Assembly (NCBI GenBank): GCA_018269055.1
Contig: JAFDVI010000024.1
Location: forward strand, 558,001 to 622,000
Reading direction: 5' to 3'
DNA: 64,000 nt
From: Acidobacteriota bacterium
GTDB taxonomy: Bacteria > Acidobacteriota > Blastocatellia > RBC074
The position numbers and the translations under genes were made by a program. Under the pieces are notes generated by a model. The model made no database searches and had not been told where the DNA came from. It saw nothing but the letters and a program-made list of their open reading frames with translations. This document shows positions 1 to 9,157 of the stretch, one piece after another. Position 1 is the first letter of the stretch. The number at the start of each line of letters is the position of its first letter.

Positions 1-173
1 GTCGCCGTGCGATTCGACCAACATTCGTAAATGTTGGGGCACCGAGCTTCCTGGCAAACGGTGTTCAGGTTCAGATCATTCATCATCCGGCGGACTTCCA
101 GGAAGTCTTCGCCCATGTTGAGCTTGATCTTCAACCACTCCGGCTTCGGCAATCTGTCTTTTAATGATCTCAT
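1..173 (-). CDS. lipA: Lipoyl synthase, N-terminal part (cut by window edge)
   Basis: Radical-SAM enzyme that inserts two sulfurs into the protein-bound octanoyl group to make lipoate. Reading the minus strand from the ATG at 173 gives about 57 codons to the window edge. They include KPEWLKIKL and then [15 protein letters not shown], the N-terminal cysteine motif CxxxxCxxxxxC that in LipA binds the auxiliary [4Fe-4S] cluster. The radical-SAM CxxxCxxC motif lies beyond the edge. It sits 23 bp downstream of the symporter gene and in the same direction as lipB and the E2 gene, so it is probably the last gene seen of a lipoylation operon. The identity rests on a short but very characteristic stretch. 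Confidence 0.9.
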   Translation of the reverse strand, partial: MRSLKDRLPKPEWLKIKLNMGEDFLEVRRMMNDLNLNTVCQEARCPNIYECWSNRTA

Positions 174-196
174 AGTGTCGCGATTATAGCAGGCGA

Positions 197-1492
197 TTAG
201 TGATGATGCGGCGTAGGCATCACGTCAATCGGCTCAATGATTTCATTGCCTTTGTCATTGAACTCGCCTTCCCAGCGAGCGACGACCGCCGTTGCCAGGC
301 AGTTGCCAATGACGTTGGTCGAAGTGCGCGCCATATCCATCAATTCGTCAACGCCCAGAATGACGGCGATGCCTTCAATCGGCAACCCGAATTGCGCCAA
401 TGTTCCGGCCAGTACCACCAAGGACGCGCGTGGCACGGCAGCGATGCCTTTGGTCGAAAGCATCAGCGTCAGCACAATCAGCAACTGCTGCCCAAACGAG
501 AGGTGAATGTTCGACATCTGCGCGACAAATACCGCCGCCAGCGACAAATACAGCGTCGAACCGTCCAGATTGAAACTGTACCCCATCGGCAACACGAAAC
601 TGACGATGCGGCGCGGAACGCCCAACCGTTCCATATTCTCCATTGCTTTTGGGAACGCCGATTCGCTGGAAGTGGTGACAAACGCGAGCAGCGCAGGTTC
701 CCGCACCAGCTTCAAAAACCGTTTCAACGGCAAACGGATCAGAAACGCGACGACGCCCAGCACGATGATGATGAATACGACCAGCGCGCCATACAGCGTC
801 AAAATCAACAAGGCCAGATTTTTAAGCACCGAGAGTCCCTTGCTGCCGACCGTGACGGCCATCGCCGCTCCGACGCCATACGGCGCGAACTTCATGACAA
901 AGTTTGTGAACTTAAACATCGCCTCCGACAGGGATTCGCAAAAGGCGAGCATGGGTTTGCCTTTTTCTCCGCAGGCGGCGACGGCGATGGCGAAAATCAG
1001 GCTGAAAACGACGATCTGCAACACGTCGTTATCCGCCATGGATTTGATCAAACTGGTCGGGAAGATGTTGACGATGTGATCTTGTGGGGTAACTTTCCCG
1101 GCGCGCGCGGCGATTTCCTGCGCTTCGGCGCTTTGTTCGGATGACAGGTTGACGCCGATGCCCGGCTTGGTCAGGTTCACCGCGCCAAGCCCGATGAACA
1201 GCGCCAGCGTTGTGACGATTTCAAAGTAAATCAACGCCTTCAGGCCAATGCGGCCAACTTCCTTGATGTTTCCGGCTCCAGCGATTCCAACCACCAGCGT
1301 CGAAAACAATAGCGGGGCAATAATAACTTTGATCAAACTCAGGAAGATGCGGCTCAGCACGCGCACCCACTGGATGGCCTGCGCCTTGTGGTACGGATCG
1401 GCGTCTAGTTTGTGAATCAGCGTTCCGACAATGACACCGAGCGCCAGCCCGATGAAGATTTGCATCGTTAAACTAAGACGGAATTTTTTCAT
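197..1492 (-). CDS. Sodium:dicarboxylate/glutamate symporter (DAACS family)
   Basis: Inner-membrane secondary transporter for C4-dicarboxylates or glutamate/aspartate, coupled to Na+ or H+. The 431-residue protein from the ATG at 1492 has the family's hydrophobic segments. It has [12 protein letters not shown], the re-entrant loop serine-rich motif (TSSSxxTLP in better-known members), then [20 protein letters not shown] and a later [21 protein letters not shown], the substrate- and cation-binding helix with its N-x-x-G-N/D pattern. A longer reading frame runs upstream to 1690 but overlaps lipB and has no family character, so the later start is preferred. No clear Shine-Dalgarno sequence precedes it. 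It is sandwiched between lipB and lipA, which is an unusual place for a transporter. The exact substrate cannot be told. Confidence 0.9.
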   Translation of the reverse strand: MKKFRLSLTMQIFIGLALGVIVGTLIHKLDADPYHKAQAIQWVRVLSRIFLSLIKVIIAPLLFSTLVVGIAGAGNIKEVGRIGLKALIYFEIVTTLALFIGLGAVNLTKPGIGVNLSSEQSAEAQEIAARAGKVTPQDHIVNIFPTSLIKSMADNDVLQIVVFSLIFAIAVAACGEKGKPMLAFCESLSEAMFKFTNFVMKFAPYGVGAAMAVTVGSKGLSVLKNLALLILTLYGALVVFIIIVLGVVAFLIRLPLKRFLKLVREPALLAFVTTSSESAFPKAMENMERLGVPRRIVSFVLPMGYSFNLDGSTLYLSLAAVFVAQMSNIHLSFGQQLLIVLTLMLSTKGIAAVPRASLVVLAGTLAQFGLPIEGIAVILGVDELMDMARTSTNVIGNCLATAVVARWEGEFNDKGNEIIEPIDVMPTPHHH

Positions 1493-1551
1493 GTGGATTG
1501 GGAGGTTGGTTGTTGGCGGCGACAGGCAAATGGCGAATGAATGTTCACGCG

Positions 1552-2208
1552 CTACGAACCGTCGCCCATCATCTTTCGGTTGAACACTTCGCCGAAATGG
1601 TGCTGAACGCGATTGACGACCAATTCCATTTCGACCGGATGACCCAAAAGCTGTTCCAGTGAAGTAACTCCGTGCCCGCGAATGCCACACGGAACGATCA
1701 ATTGAAAGTAATTCAAATCAGTGGTGACGTTGAACGCAAATCCATGCATCGTCACCCAGCGCGAGATGCGGATGCCAATCGCGCCCAGTTTGTCATCACC
1801 CACCCAGACGCCGACGAACTCTCCGCCGCGTGGTTCGGCTTTGACGCCGAAATCGGCGGAAGTGCGGATCAGCACCTCCTGAATGTCGCGCACGTAGCGG
1901 CGGATATCCTGACGCCCGGGCAGCAATTTGATAATCGGATACCCGACCAACTGGCCTGGGCCGTGGTAAGTCACGTCACCACCGCGCCCGGTTTCGTGAA
2001 GCTCAACGCCAAACTGCGCGCGCATCGCTTCGTCGGCCAAAATGTTCGTTCGATCTGCCGCCCGCCCCAACGTGATGACATGCGGGTGTTGGAGCAGCAA
2101 AAACGTGTCGGGGATTTCATCCGCTTTGCGTTTCTCGACCAACTGCTTTTGCAGTTCGTGGGCTTCGCCGTAAGGAACCAAGCCTAGATAACGCGTTTCA
2201 CAAATCAT
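1552..2208 (-). CDS. lipB: Octanoyl-[acyl-carrier-protein]:protein transferase
   Basis: Transfers octanoate from acyl carrier protein to the lipoyl domains of E2 and GcvH, the first step of lipoate assembly in the cytosol. The 218-residue protein carries GRGGDVTYHGPGQLVGYPI, the LipB signature. It also has the catalytic lysine in DDKLGAIGIR, HGFAFNV, and the catalytic cysteine in IVPCGIRGHG. The start is the ATG at 2208; upstream codons add only low-complexity sequence. It lies 74 bp downstream of the E2 gene, whose product is a likely substrate, with lipA further on. The cluster E2-lipB-symporter-lipA therefore holds both lipoate enzymes and one acceptor. Confidence 0.95.
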   Translation of the reverse strand: MICETRYLGLVPYGEAHELQKQLVEKRKADEIPDTFLLLQHPHVITLGRAADRTNILADEAMRAQFGVELHETGRGGDVTYHGPGQLVGYPIIKLLPGRQDIRRYVRDIQEVLIRTSADFGVKAEPRGGEFVGVWVGDDKLGAIGIRISRWVTMHGFAFNVTTDLNYFQLIVPCGIRGHGVTSLEQLLGHPVEMELVVNRVQHHFGEVFNRKMMGDGS

Positions 2209-2282
2209 CCTTGGGGGGTAGGAGGCAAGAGATAGGTGTTGGGCAGCAACCCATCTCCCATCTCCCGTCCCCAATCTCCTGC

Positions 2283-3698
2283 TTACAACAACGCCGAAAA
2301 GTCCGTCGTTTCAATCGTCTTCTTGATGTGCGCCATGAATTGATCGCCCACAGCGCCGTCAATGATGCGATGATCGAATGACAGGCTCATCACGCCGATA
2401 TGGCGAATGGCAATGGCGTCTCCGTCCGGAGTTTCTACGACCCACGGTTTTTTGTGGATACCACCCATTCCCAAAATTGCCACTTGTGGTTGGTTGATGA
2501 TTGGCGTGGCAGTGTAACCACCGTAGAGCCCGAAGTTTGTGATGGAAAACGTTCCGCCGGAAATTTCGTCCGGTTTCAGTTGTTTGCCGCGCGCGCGATT
2601 GGCCAAATCCTGGGAAGAACGCGCCAAACCCGTGATGCTCAATGCGTCGGCCTGTTTGATGACCGGCACGATCAACCCCCAATCCAAAGCCACGGCAATG
2701 CCGATGTTGTAATCGTGTTTGTAAACGATGTTGTCGCCTTCGACCGAAGAATTGACAATGGGCAGTGCCTTCAGCGCATCAATCGTCGCTTTGATGACGA
2801 ACGGCAGGAAGGTTAATTTGGTGCCGTTCTGCGCTTCAAAGCTCTTTTTCACCTTGTCGCGCAATCGGGCGATGTTGGTGAAATCCACTTCGAAAAACGT
2901 GGTCACGTGCGCCGAAGTGCGGCGGCTGGCGAGCATGTTTTCCGCGATGCGGCGACGCATATTCGTCATCGGTTCGATCGTGATGCGGTCGCCTGTCGCG
3001 TAGGCCGGAACTGCCGGAATGGGCGCGGGCGGCGCAATTGGAGCCGCAGGCGCAGCCGGAACAGACGGAGGCGCTGGCGGGGCAGCCGGAACTGGCGGAG
3101 CCGCAGGAACTGCCGCTGGCGCGACCTTGCCGCGTTCGATGAAGTTCAAAATGTCTTCTTTGGTCACGCGACCGCCAAGGCCAGTGCCGGAAACTTCTTC
3201 CAGATTGACACCATGTTCGCGCGCGATGTTGCGCACCAATGGAGACGAACGAACCTTTTTCCCATCACCATCTTCCGCCGCAGCAGGAGCCGATGGAATC
3301 GGTGCGATTGCGGGTTGAGCAACAGACGATTCCGAAGGCGCCAGCGGCTGAACTTGATTTTTCATGGCCGGAACCGCCGGATCTTCGGTTTGCGGGCCAA
3401 CTTCCGCCACTTTCACAGGGGCGGGTTCTGCTGCTTTGGAAGCGGTAGCGCCTGATTCGCCCGCTTCTCCCAATCGTCCGATGACGGCATTAACGCCGAC
3501 GGTTTCTCCTTCTTTGGCCAGTATTTCCAGCAACACGCCTGCGGCGGGCGAGGGAACTTCGGCGTCCACTTTGTCGGTGGAAATTTCCAGCAGCGGTTCG
3601 TCGCGCTGAACGTTATCGCCCACCTGTTTCAGCCATTTGACAATCGTTCCTTCAGCAATGGATTCGCCCATCTGGGGCATCAAAACATCAGTAGCCAT
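2283..3698 (-). CDS. 2-oxoacid dehydrogenase E2 component (dihydrolipoamide acyltransferase)
   Basis: Core acyltransferase of a pyruvate, 2-oxoglutarate or branched-chain 2-oxoacid dehydrogenase complex. The 471 residues show a lipoyl domain (about 1-80) with the lipoylation lysine at K43 in EISTDKVDAE. A Pro/Ala linker follows, then a peripheral subunit-binding domain (RSSPLVRNIAREHGVNLEEV, about 150-190). A second very Pro/Ala-rich linker follows, then the catalytic domain ending in DHRIIDGAVGDQF with the active-site His-x3-Asp-Gly. A single lipoyl domain fits SucB or BkdB better than a multi-domain AceF, but no E1 or E3 gene is in view, so the substrate is left open. AGGAGAG precedes the ATG at good spacing. 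Neighbours lipB and lipA supply its cofactor. Confidence 0.93.
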   Translation of the reverse strand: MATDVLMPQMGESIAEGTIVKWLKQVGDNVQRDEPLLEISTDKVDAEVPSPAAGVLLEILAKEGETVGVNAVIGRLGEAGESGATASKAAEPAPVKVAEVGPQTEDPAVPAMKNQVQPLAPSESSVAQPAIAPIPSAPAAAEDGDGKKVRSSPLVRNIAREHGVNLEEVSGTGLGGRVTKEDILNFIERGKVAPAAVPAAPPVPAAPPAPPSVPAAPAAPIAPPAPIPAVPAYATGDRITIEPMTNMRRRIAENMLASRRTSAHVTTFFEVDFTNIARLRDKVKKSFEAQNGTKLTFLPFVIKATIDALKALPIVNSSVEGDNIVYKHDYNIGIAVALDWGLIVPVIKQADALSITGLARSSQDLANRARGKQLKPDEISGGTFSITNFGLYGGYTATPIINQPQVAILGMGGIHKKPWVVETPDGDAIAIRHIGVMSLSFDHRIIDGAVGDQFMAHIKKTIETTDFSALL

Positions 3699-4076
3699 TC
3701 GTCTCTCCTATTGTTTGATTACTCACTTTCAAAGCGCAGGGAACTTGCCCGCACTTGCAACTCATTCAAGCATTCAGCAGATCGCTTGTGCGATGTGGAA
3801 TGCATGCCGTGAAAATAAAATGCTCCACGGAGAACACGAAAAAACGCGAGTAGAAGTCGGCAAACTTCGTGTTTTTTCGTGACCTTCGGGAAAGCTTTCA
3901 TTGGTATTGGTCTTGATTCGCGTCAGCTTTGAAATGAGCCGGGATGATAATCAGCGGTCTGGCTTTTTGCAAAGGATGGTTTGATGCGCGAAGCGGCGCG
4001 CGTCCGTGGCCAACGCCAGTCTGCGTGGTAGACTTTCGCTCTTCCTGAGTTTCAATCTCTGTCGGAGGAACTTTTC
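3699..4076. other. Intergenic region between divergent E2 and nagA, with an imperfect hairpin
   Basis: No convincing gene is seen here. It must hold the promoters of the E2 operon (leftward) and nagA (rightward). Positions 3835-3845 and 3871-3881 form an 11-bp perfect stem (CACGAAAAAAC against its complement) separated by 25 nt, with extra partial pairing inside. Because the stem contains a T-run it could act as a terminator-like structure in either direction, or be an intergenic repeat copy. A GGAGG sequence about 8 nt before 4077 is the nagA ribosome-binding site. Confidence 0.5.
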
Positions 4077-5261
<1,185 letters not shown>

Positions 5262-5360
5262 AAGATGGTTTTTGCGGCGCAAGGCCGGAATGGCTTGTCG
5301 TTCCTGATAATGGAGATCCAACTCGCCAGCCAAATCATTTGAATCAATCTCGGAGGAACG

Positions 5361-5831
5361 ATGATGAAATATCTATTTGGAGTTTTCGCCATGCTGGTCT
5401 TTGCGGTTGTTGCCGTTGCCGCACAACAAAATCCTCCACCAAAACAAGCTCCCAGTATCCAACCCACGGCTGAAGCCCTGATGAAGGCGCAGTCCGCAGC
5501 AGACAAGTCCCAGGCAAAAAACGATCAACCCTTCGCGGAGGAATTGAAACAACTGGTTGAGCGCGAAATCGCCAAGTCGGCGGCGCTGCCAGTTACGACA
5601 ACCATGCAGCAGCCGGTCAAACAAACGCTCCCGCTTGCGCCTGAACTGTCGAACGACACGCAATTCAAGATGATTGTCATTGATGGCGTTGTGTATGTTC
5701 GTGTAGGCAATTCCGTTCTGCCGATGGCTGGAAGCGGATGTTTTTTGACGCAGGAAGAAATTGACGTCAAAACGCAACGCGCACAAGCGAAATTCGCCGA
5801 AATGAACAAAGCCGAACCAGTCAAAAAGTAG
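5361..5831 (+). CDS. Small exported protein of unknown function
   Basis: I do not recognise a family. The 156-residue product begins with MMKYLFGVFAMLVFAVVAVAA, a clear Sec signal peptide with likely cleavage after VAVAA. A hydrophilic mature part rich in Gln, Lys, Ala and Pro follows. Near residue 100 there is a stretch that looks folded (FKMIVIDGVVYVRVGNSVLP). It has only one cysteine. CGGAGG lies 5 nt before the ATG pair. It follows nagA by 99 bp but carries its own ribosome site, and nothing ties it functionally to nagA. Gene reality is well supported by the signal peptide and start context. Confidence 0.75.
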   Translation: MMKYLFGVFAMLVFAVVAVAAQQNPPPKQAPSIQPTAEALMKAQSAADKSQAKNDQPFAEELKQLVEREIAKSAALPVTTTMQQPVKQTLPLAPELSNDTQFKMIVIDGVVYVRVGNSVLPMAGSGCFLTQEEIDVKTQRAQAKFAEMNKAEPVKK

Positions 5832-5855
5832 TAATCGCGACTGACCTCTCGCTGA

Positions 5856-5877
5856 TCGGATAGAACTGCCTATCCGA
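5856..5877 (+). terminator. Perfect 8-bp hairpin, possible terminator
   Basis: TCGGATAG and CTATCCGA flank a 6-nt loop, 24 nt after the stop codon of the small exported protein. Only a short pyrimidine-rich stretch follows, not a clean T-run, so termination is possible but unproven. Confidence 0.4.
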
Positions 5878-6006
5878 CCAGATAGCTTTTCGCTTCCTAT
5901 CCGCCTGGTTTGTCTCCCGCCTTTATCCCTTCAGCTTAACGTTATCCCAAGTTCATTCAATGACTTATCGCCAGATCACCCTTGGCGGCAATCTCATTTT
6001 GTCCAA

Positions 6007-6022
6007 TGGCACGATGGTTGAA
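6007..6022 (+). promoter_or_regulatory. Near-consensus sigma54 promoter candidate
   Basis: TGGCACG-N4-TTGAA matches the -24 box perfectly and the -12 box except that the conserved GC reads GA. It lies 97 nt upstream of the ATG at 6119. The mismatch falls in the conserved -12 GC, so this is only a candidate. It matters because a clean sigma54 site occurs at 13195 and a sigma54-type activator is encoded at 9158-10579. Confidence 0.3.
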
Positions 6023-6118
6023 ATAAAGTCTGGCGTGTAAAGGAAAAAGAGAGCCCATCAGTCCGAAGCTGATGAGTGTTCGCCTGACAGAAAGTTTTCA
6101 AAACCGATAGGAGGAACC

Positions 6119-6556
6119 ATGAAAAAGCAAATTACAACCATCGTCGCCACTTTGAGTTTGTTTGTCGCCATGACAGTCGTTGGCATTGCCGGATTGGGCA
6201 CATCCCTGAAAGCCAAGATCCCCTTCAACTTCAACGTTGCCGGTAAGGCGCTTCCGGCAGGCAATTACATCGTGATGAACGGAGCAGTCCGGGGAACGCT
6301 GATCATTCGAAGCGTCGAAAAAGGCAATGCCGTCACCACGATTGTTCAGAACACAGATGGCAAAGGCGACAACAAAGCCAGTTTGACGTTCCGCCGTTAC
6401 GGCAACCAGTACTTTTTCGCCAGCGTGACGGATGGCGATAAAACCAGCGAAGCACTTGTGACCAAAGCCGAACGCGCCGCAGCGCGAGAGAACCATCTGG
6501 CAATGGAAACTGCCAAGCCGGAAATCGTCACCATTGCTGCCACCATCGGCCAGTAA
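6119..6556 (+). CDS. Acidobacterial-type small exported protein (IPFNF/LPAG family)
   Basis: The 145-residue protein starts with a Sec signal peptide (about residues 1-30) and continues KAKIPFNFNVAGKALPAGNY. From memory this pattern is typical of a family of short secreted beta-rich proteins that occurs in many copies in Acidobacteriota genomes; no function is established for them that I know of. The mature part looks like a small beta-sandwich. A ribosome site AGGAGG precedes the ATG at 6119. It is monocistronic or followed by the small membrane ORF at 6689. This gene is one of the better taxonomic hints in the window. Confidence 0.8.
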   Translation: MKKQITTIVATLSLFVAMTVVGIAGLGTSLKAKIPFNFNVAGKALPAGNYIVMNGAVRGTLIIRSVEKGNAVTTIVQNTDGKGDNKASLTFRRYGNQYFFASVTDGDKTSEALVTKAERAAARENHLAMETAKPEIVTIAATIGQ

Positions 6557-6688
6557 CATCCAATCGGTAGTTGCTCAGCCATAAATCGCGCGAATCATCG
6601 TCATCCGAAGCCGTAGCAGTTTCGGATGACGATTGACCCGACTCAAACTTTCCAACTCAATCCGAAAACTTCTTTCCAGGGAGGATTT

Positions 6689-6913
6689 ATGCCAACTGAT
6701 CAAATGATTGCGGAAATGAATGAAATGACAGCCGCGTTGATGTTCGTCGCAAATTTAATCGGGATCGTGGCCTTTTCGATCTTTGCGGTTTATCTGGTTG
6801 GGCTGGTGGCGGTGGCTTTGAGTGAAAAACTTGCGAAGTTGCGACGTCCGTCCTTGCCAAAAATTCAAATCGCTCAAGCAAAACCAAGCGCAACGCGAAC
6901 CGTGTTGCAATGA
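6689..6913 (+). CDS. Small single-span membrane protein of unknown function
   Basis: The 74-residue product starts at the ATG at 6689 behind a strong GGGAGGA site. An in-frame ATG further upstream (6626) is rejected because it lacks such a site. Residues about 15-48 form one long hydrophobic segment (LIGIVAFSIFAVYLVGLVAV), followed by a basic, Pro-rich tail. I recognise no family. Its last 40 bp overlap, tail to tail, the 3' end of the deacetylase gene on the other strand, which is uncommon for two real genes. The clear ribosome site and membrane helix support it anyway. Confidence 0.6.
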   Translation: MPTDQMIAEMNEMTAALMFVANLIGIVAFSIFAVYLVGLVAVALSEKLAKLRRPSLPKIQIAQAKPSATRTVLQ

Positions 6914-7770
6914 GCTTCCACCGAATCGAGGATGTTTTTGGCGTAACCTCCCCCCATCGTCGTCGCAACGGGCACGTCACGCCGTCGGCAAGCGCCAATC
7001 ACAAACTCATCCCGCCGCCGCAACCCCTCAATCGTCAAATTCAACCTGCCAAGCCGGTCACGTTCAAACGGATCAACACCGGCTTGGTAAAACACGAAAT
7101 CGGGCTGGAACTTGTCCAGAATCCGCGGAACGTGTTCGCTTAACACCGCCAGATATTCGTCATCGCCCACACCGTCCGGCAAATGAATGTCCAGCGAACT
7201 TTGTTCTTTCCGCGCCGGAAAATTTTTTTCCCCGTGCATGGAAAACGTGAATACGCGCGGTTCGTTTTGAAATATGGCGGCGGTTCCGTTGCCTTGATGA
7301 ACGTCGCAATCAATCACGGCGATTCGCTCGGCCAGGGCGTCCCGCTGTAACACGCGCGTGGCAATCGCAATATCATTCAGCACGCAATATCCTTCGCCGT
7401 GATCTGCGTACGCGTGATGCGTTCCGCCGGCCAGATTCGACGCCACTCCATCTTTTAATGCGATTCGGGCAGCAATGATGGTTCCCTGTGTTGACGCGCA
7501 CGACCGCCGCACCAAGCCTTCCGACCAGGGCAACCCAATGCGCCTCACTTCCTGCGGCGTCAATTCTCCCCGCACGCATCGAAACCAATAATCTTCCGTG
7601 TGAACCAGCCAAATGTCTTCGTCGCGCGCCAGCGGCGGTTCGATCAAATGTTCGTTCGTAAGCGAGCCTTCGGCCAGCAGTTGATCGCGTACCAAGCGGT
7701 ACTTTGGCATTGGAAACGGATGGGCATCCGGAAGCGGAACTGCATATCGGTCGGAATAACAAACCTTCAT
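6874..7770 (-). CDS. Histone deacetylase-family (acetoin-utilisation-like) metal-dependent deacetylase
   Basis: Zn-dependent deacylase of the arginase/HDAC fold, acting on acetylated small molecules or proteins. The 298 residues keep every active-site piece. The His pair is in GGTHHAYADHGEGYCVLND, the Asp and His metal/catalytic site in VIDCDVHQGNGTA, the second metal Asp in YQAGVDPFERDRLG, and the glycine-rich tyrosine loop in TTMGGGYAKN. The compact length and the MKVCYSDRY start suit the small bacterial/class IV-like group rather than AcuC, which is longer. It stands alone on the minus strand, so its substrate is unknown. Confidence 0.9.
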   Translation of the reverse strand: MKVCYSDRYAVPLPDAHPFPMPKYRLVRDQLLAEGSLTNEHLIEPPLARDEDIWLVHTEDYWFRCVRGELTPQEVRRIGLPWSEGLVRRSCASTQGTIIAARIALKDGVASNLAGGTHHAYADHGEGYCVLNDIAIATRVLQRDALAERIAVIDCDVHQGNGTAAIFQNEPRVFTFSMHGEKNFPARKEQSSLDIHLPDGVGDDEYLAVLSEHVPRILDKFQPDFVFYQAGVDPFERDRLGRLNLTIEGLRRRDEFVIGACRRRDVPVATTMGGGYAKNILDSVEAHCNTVRVALGFA

Positions 7771-7847
7771 TGGGCAAAGAGTAAACCGCAGACTTTGGCT
7801 TTAAGCAACGTTCGGCTGGCGAAACACCGCTGGCGCGAGAATCGAAA

Positions 7848-8018
7848 TCAGGGCAGGACGAATAGCAACAAGCCAAAGCCGAGGAACAGGATTCCCCACA
7901 CCAGAAAAACAAACGTCAGCGGATTATTGAGCCAGTGCCACAAAATTTCTTTGAATGGAGCCTGACTGTGGCTTGTTGTGGGCGATGGAACTTGGTTGAT
8001 TGGGGATCGTGAAAACAT
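7848..8018 (-). CDS. Possible small C-tail membrane protein
   Basis: A 56-codon frame starting at the ATG at 8018 ends in a strongly hydrophobic segment, KEILWHWLNNPLTFVFLVWG and onwards to the C-terminus. The aromatic, amphipathic lead-in and single tail anchor look like real protein. No good ribosome site is visible and no family is recognised, so this is offered with reservation. The rest of 7771-8286 holds no other gene that I can support, only the inverted repeats listed separately. Confidence 0.4.
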   Translation of the reverse strand: MFSRSPINQVPSPTTSHSQAPFKEILWHWLNNPLTFVFLVWGILFLGFGLLLFVLP

Positions 8019-8210
8019 CGCCACTTTGACCAGCAAACGATGTGCCTGCTTTTCACCGATCGTGATGGTTCGTATTTGGGTCTTTCAATTGCACTTACCC
8101 GGTTTTTCGGTGATCCATGTGCCTGATTGTCGAAAACTGAGGAAAAAGCCGACACTCGTTGCCGTTGAAAAATTCGCAGGTGTGGCAAAAATGAGCAACC
8201 GGAAAATTTG

Positions 8211-8259
8211 CCAGGCTGTGTGCCTGGATAGAGTGATCTTTTCGTTCTGACAAAGAACG
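8211..8259. promoter_or_regulatory. Two adjacent short inverted repeats upstream of fecR-like gene
   Basis: CCAGGC-TGTGT-GCCTGG lies at 8211-8227 and CGTTCT-GACAA-AGAACG at 8243-8259. Both have perfect 6-bp arms and 5-nt spacers, and both lie 28-76 nt before the ATG at 8287. They could be operator half-sites or small leader hairpins for the signalling operon. Function is inferred only from position and symmetry. Confidence 0.35.
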
Positions 8260-8286
8260 AGAAGCAAAATAACGAGAGGTAACCGA

Positions 8287-9135
8287 ATGCTTTCCAGAAA
8301 CTATCGAGTTTTCTTTCATTTGTGCGCCGCGGTGTTTTTCATGACCAGCCTGTTGTTTGAGGGGGCGTCGGCTCAACAATTGGGTTCAGCCAGAATTACC
8401 GCCATCGAAGGGCAGGTCGAAATCCGGCGCTATCCCAGCACGCAACCTGTCCCGGTCAAGATTGCTTTCAAGGTGGACGACCGATTGTCGGCAGGCGACA
8501 CGATCATCACGGGCAAAAACGGAAAACTGGTTTTGGGGCTGACCGATGGTTCGCAGGCTGTCATCGCGCCAAAGTCAACAGTAGTCATCAAGGATTTGAG
8601 CGAATCGCCGCGCACGCTGTTTGAAGTCATCAAAGGCAAAACGCGCGTCCACATTGAAAAGCTTGGCGGCCAACCGAATCCTTATCGCGTCAATACGCCG
8701 ACGGCGGTGATTGCCGTTCGGGGAACGATCTTCGATGTGTTGGTTGATGACAATGAAACCCAGGTTTTTTTGCACGAAGGTGAAGTGGCCGTTACGAATT
8801 TACGGTTGCCGAACCAGCCGATCATTCTTTCAGCGGGGCAAATGACGCGCATACAGATGTTGGGTCCGCCCAGACCGCCTGGGACTTTCAAACCCGGTCG
8901 CAATGATGGAAACTTCAGAACCGCACAAACCGGCAGGCAGGGACAGGACAACGGGCGGATCGCCGATTCATCCAGGCGTGGATCGGAAGGGCCGAATCGA
9001 AGCGGTCAGCGGTCAGACGGAAATGATCGGCGGGAACCCGGACGCGGAACGCCTCCTGCAATCGGCGGCTCTCAACCCGAAATCGGTCGAGGCGGCCCGC
9101 CGCCGGGTGGCGCCAAACCAAAAGGGAAACCATAA
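8287..9135 (+). CDS. Exported FecR-domain protein with Gly/Arg-rich tail
   Basis: Probable periplasmic protein with a FecR fold. The 282 residues have a Sec signal peptide (about 1-30, ending GASAQQ), then a FecR domain (about 35-180) with RLSAGDTIITGKNGKLVLGL, VNTPTAVIAVRGTIFDVLVD and FLHEGEVAVTN. The last 85 or so residues are low-complexity, rich in Gly, Arg, Pro and Ser. FecR proteins classically pass a signal to an inner-membrane partner; in many genomes stand-alone FecR genes sit beside CHASE2-domain sensors, as here. GAGAGGTAACCG precedes the start. The next gene begins 22 bp after its stop, so FecR, regulator and kinase probably form one operon. No TonB receptor or FecI sigma factor is present. 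Confidence 0.88.
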   Translation: MLSRNYRVFFHLCAAVFFMTSLLFEGASAQQLGSARITAIEGQVEIRRYPSTQPVPVKIAFKVDDRLSAGDTIITGKNGKLVLGLTDGSQAVIAPKSTVVIKDLSESPRTLFEVIKGKTRVHIEKLGGQPNPYRVNTPTAVIAVRGTIFDVLVDDNETQVFLHEGEVAVTNLRLPNQPIILSAGQMTRIQMLGPPRPPGTFKPGRNDGNFRTAQTGRQGQDNGRIADSSRRGSEGPNRSGQRSDGNDRREPGRGTPPAIGGSQPEIGRGGPPPGGAKPKGKP

Positions 9136-9157
9136 CTTTGTTGAGGCCTCGATCAAA

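Noticed and set aside
200-1144. Long plus-strand frame opposite the symporter gene
   Set aside because: The translation is rich in Gln, Arg, His and Asp with no domain, and the symporter on the other strand has clear family motifs.
8903-9157. N-terminal extension of the sigma54 regulator
   Set aside because: It would overlap the FecR gene by 233 bp and adds no domain; the receiver domain begins just after 9158.
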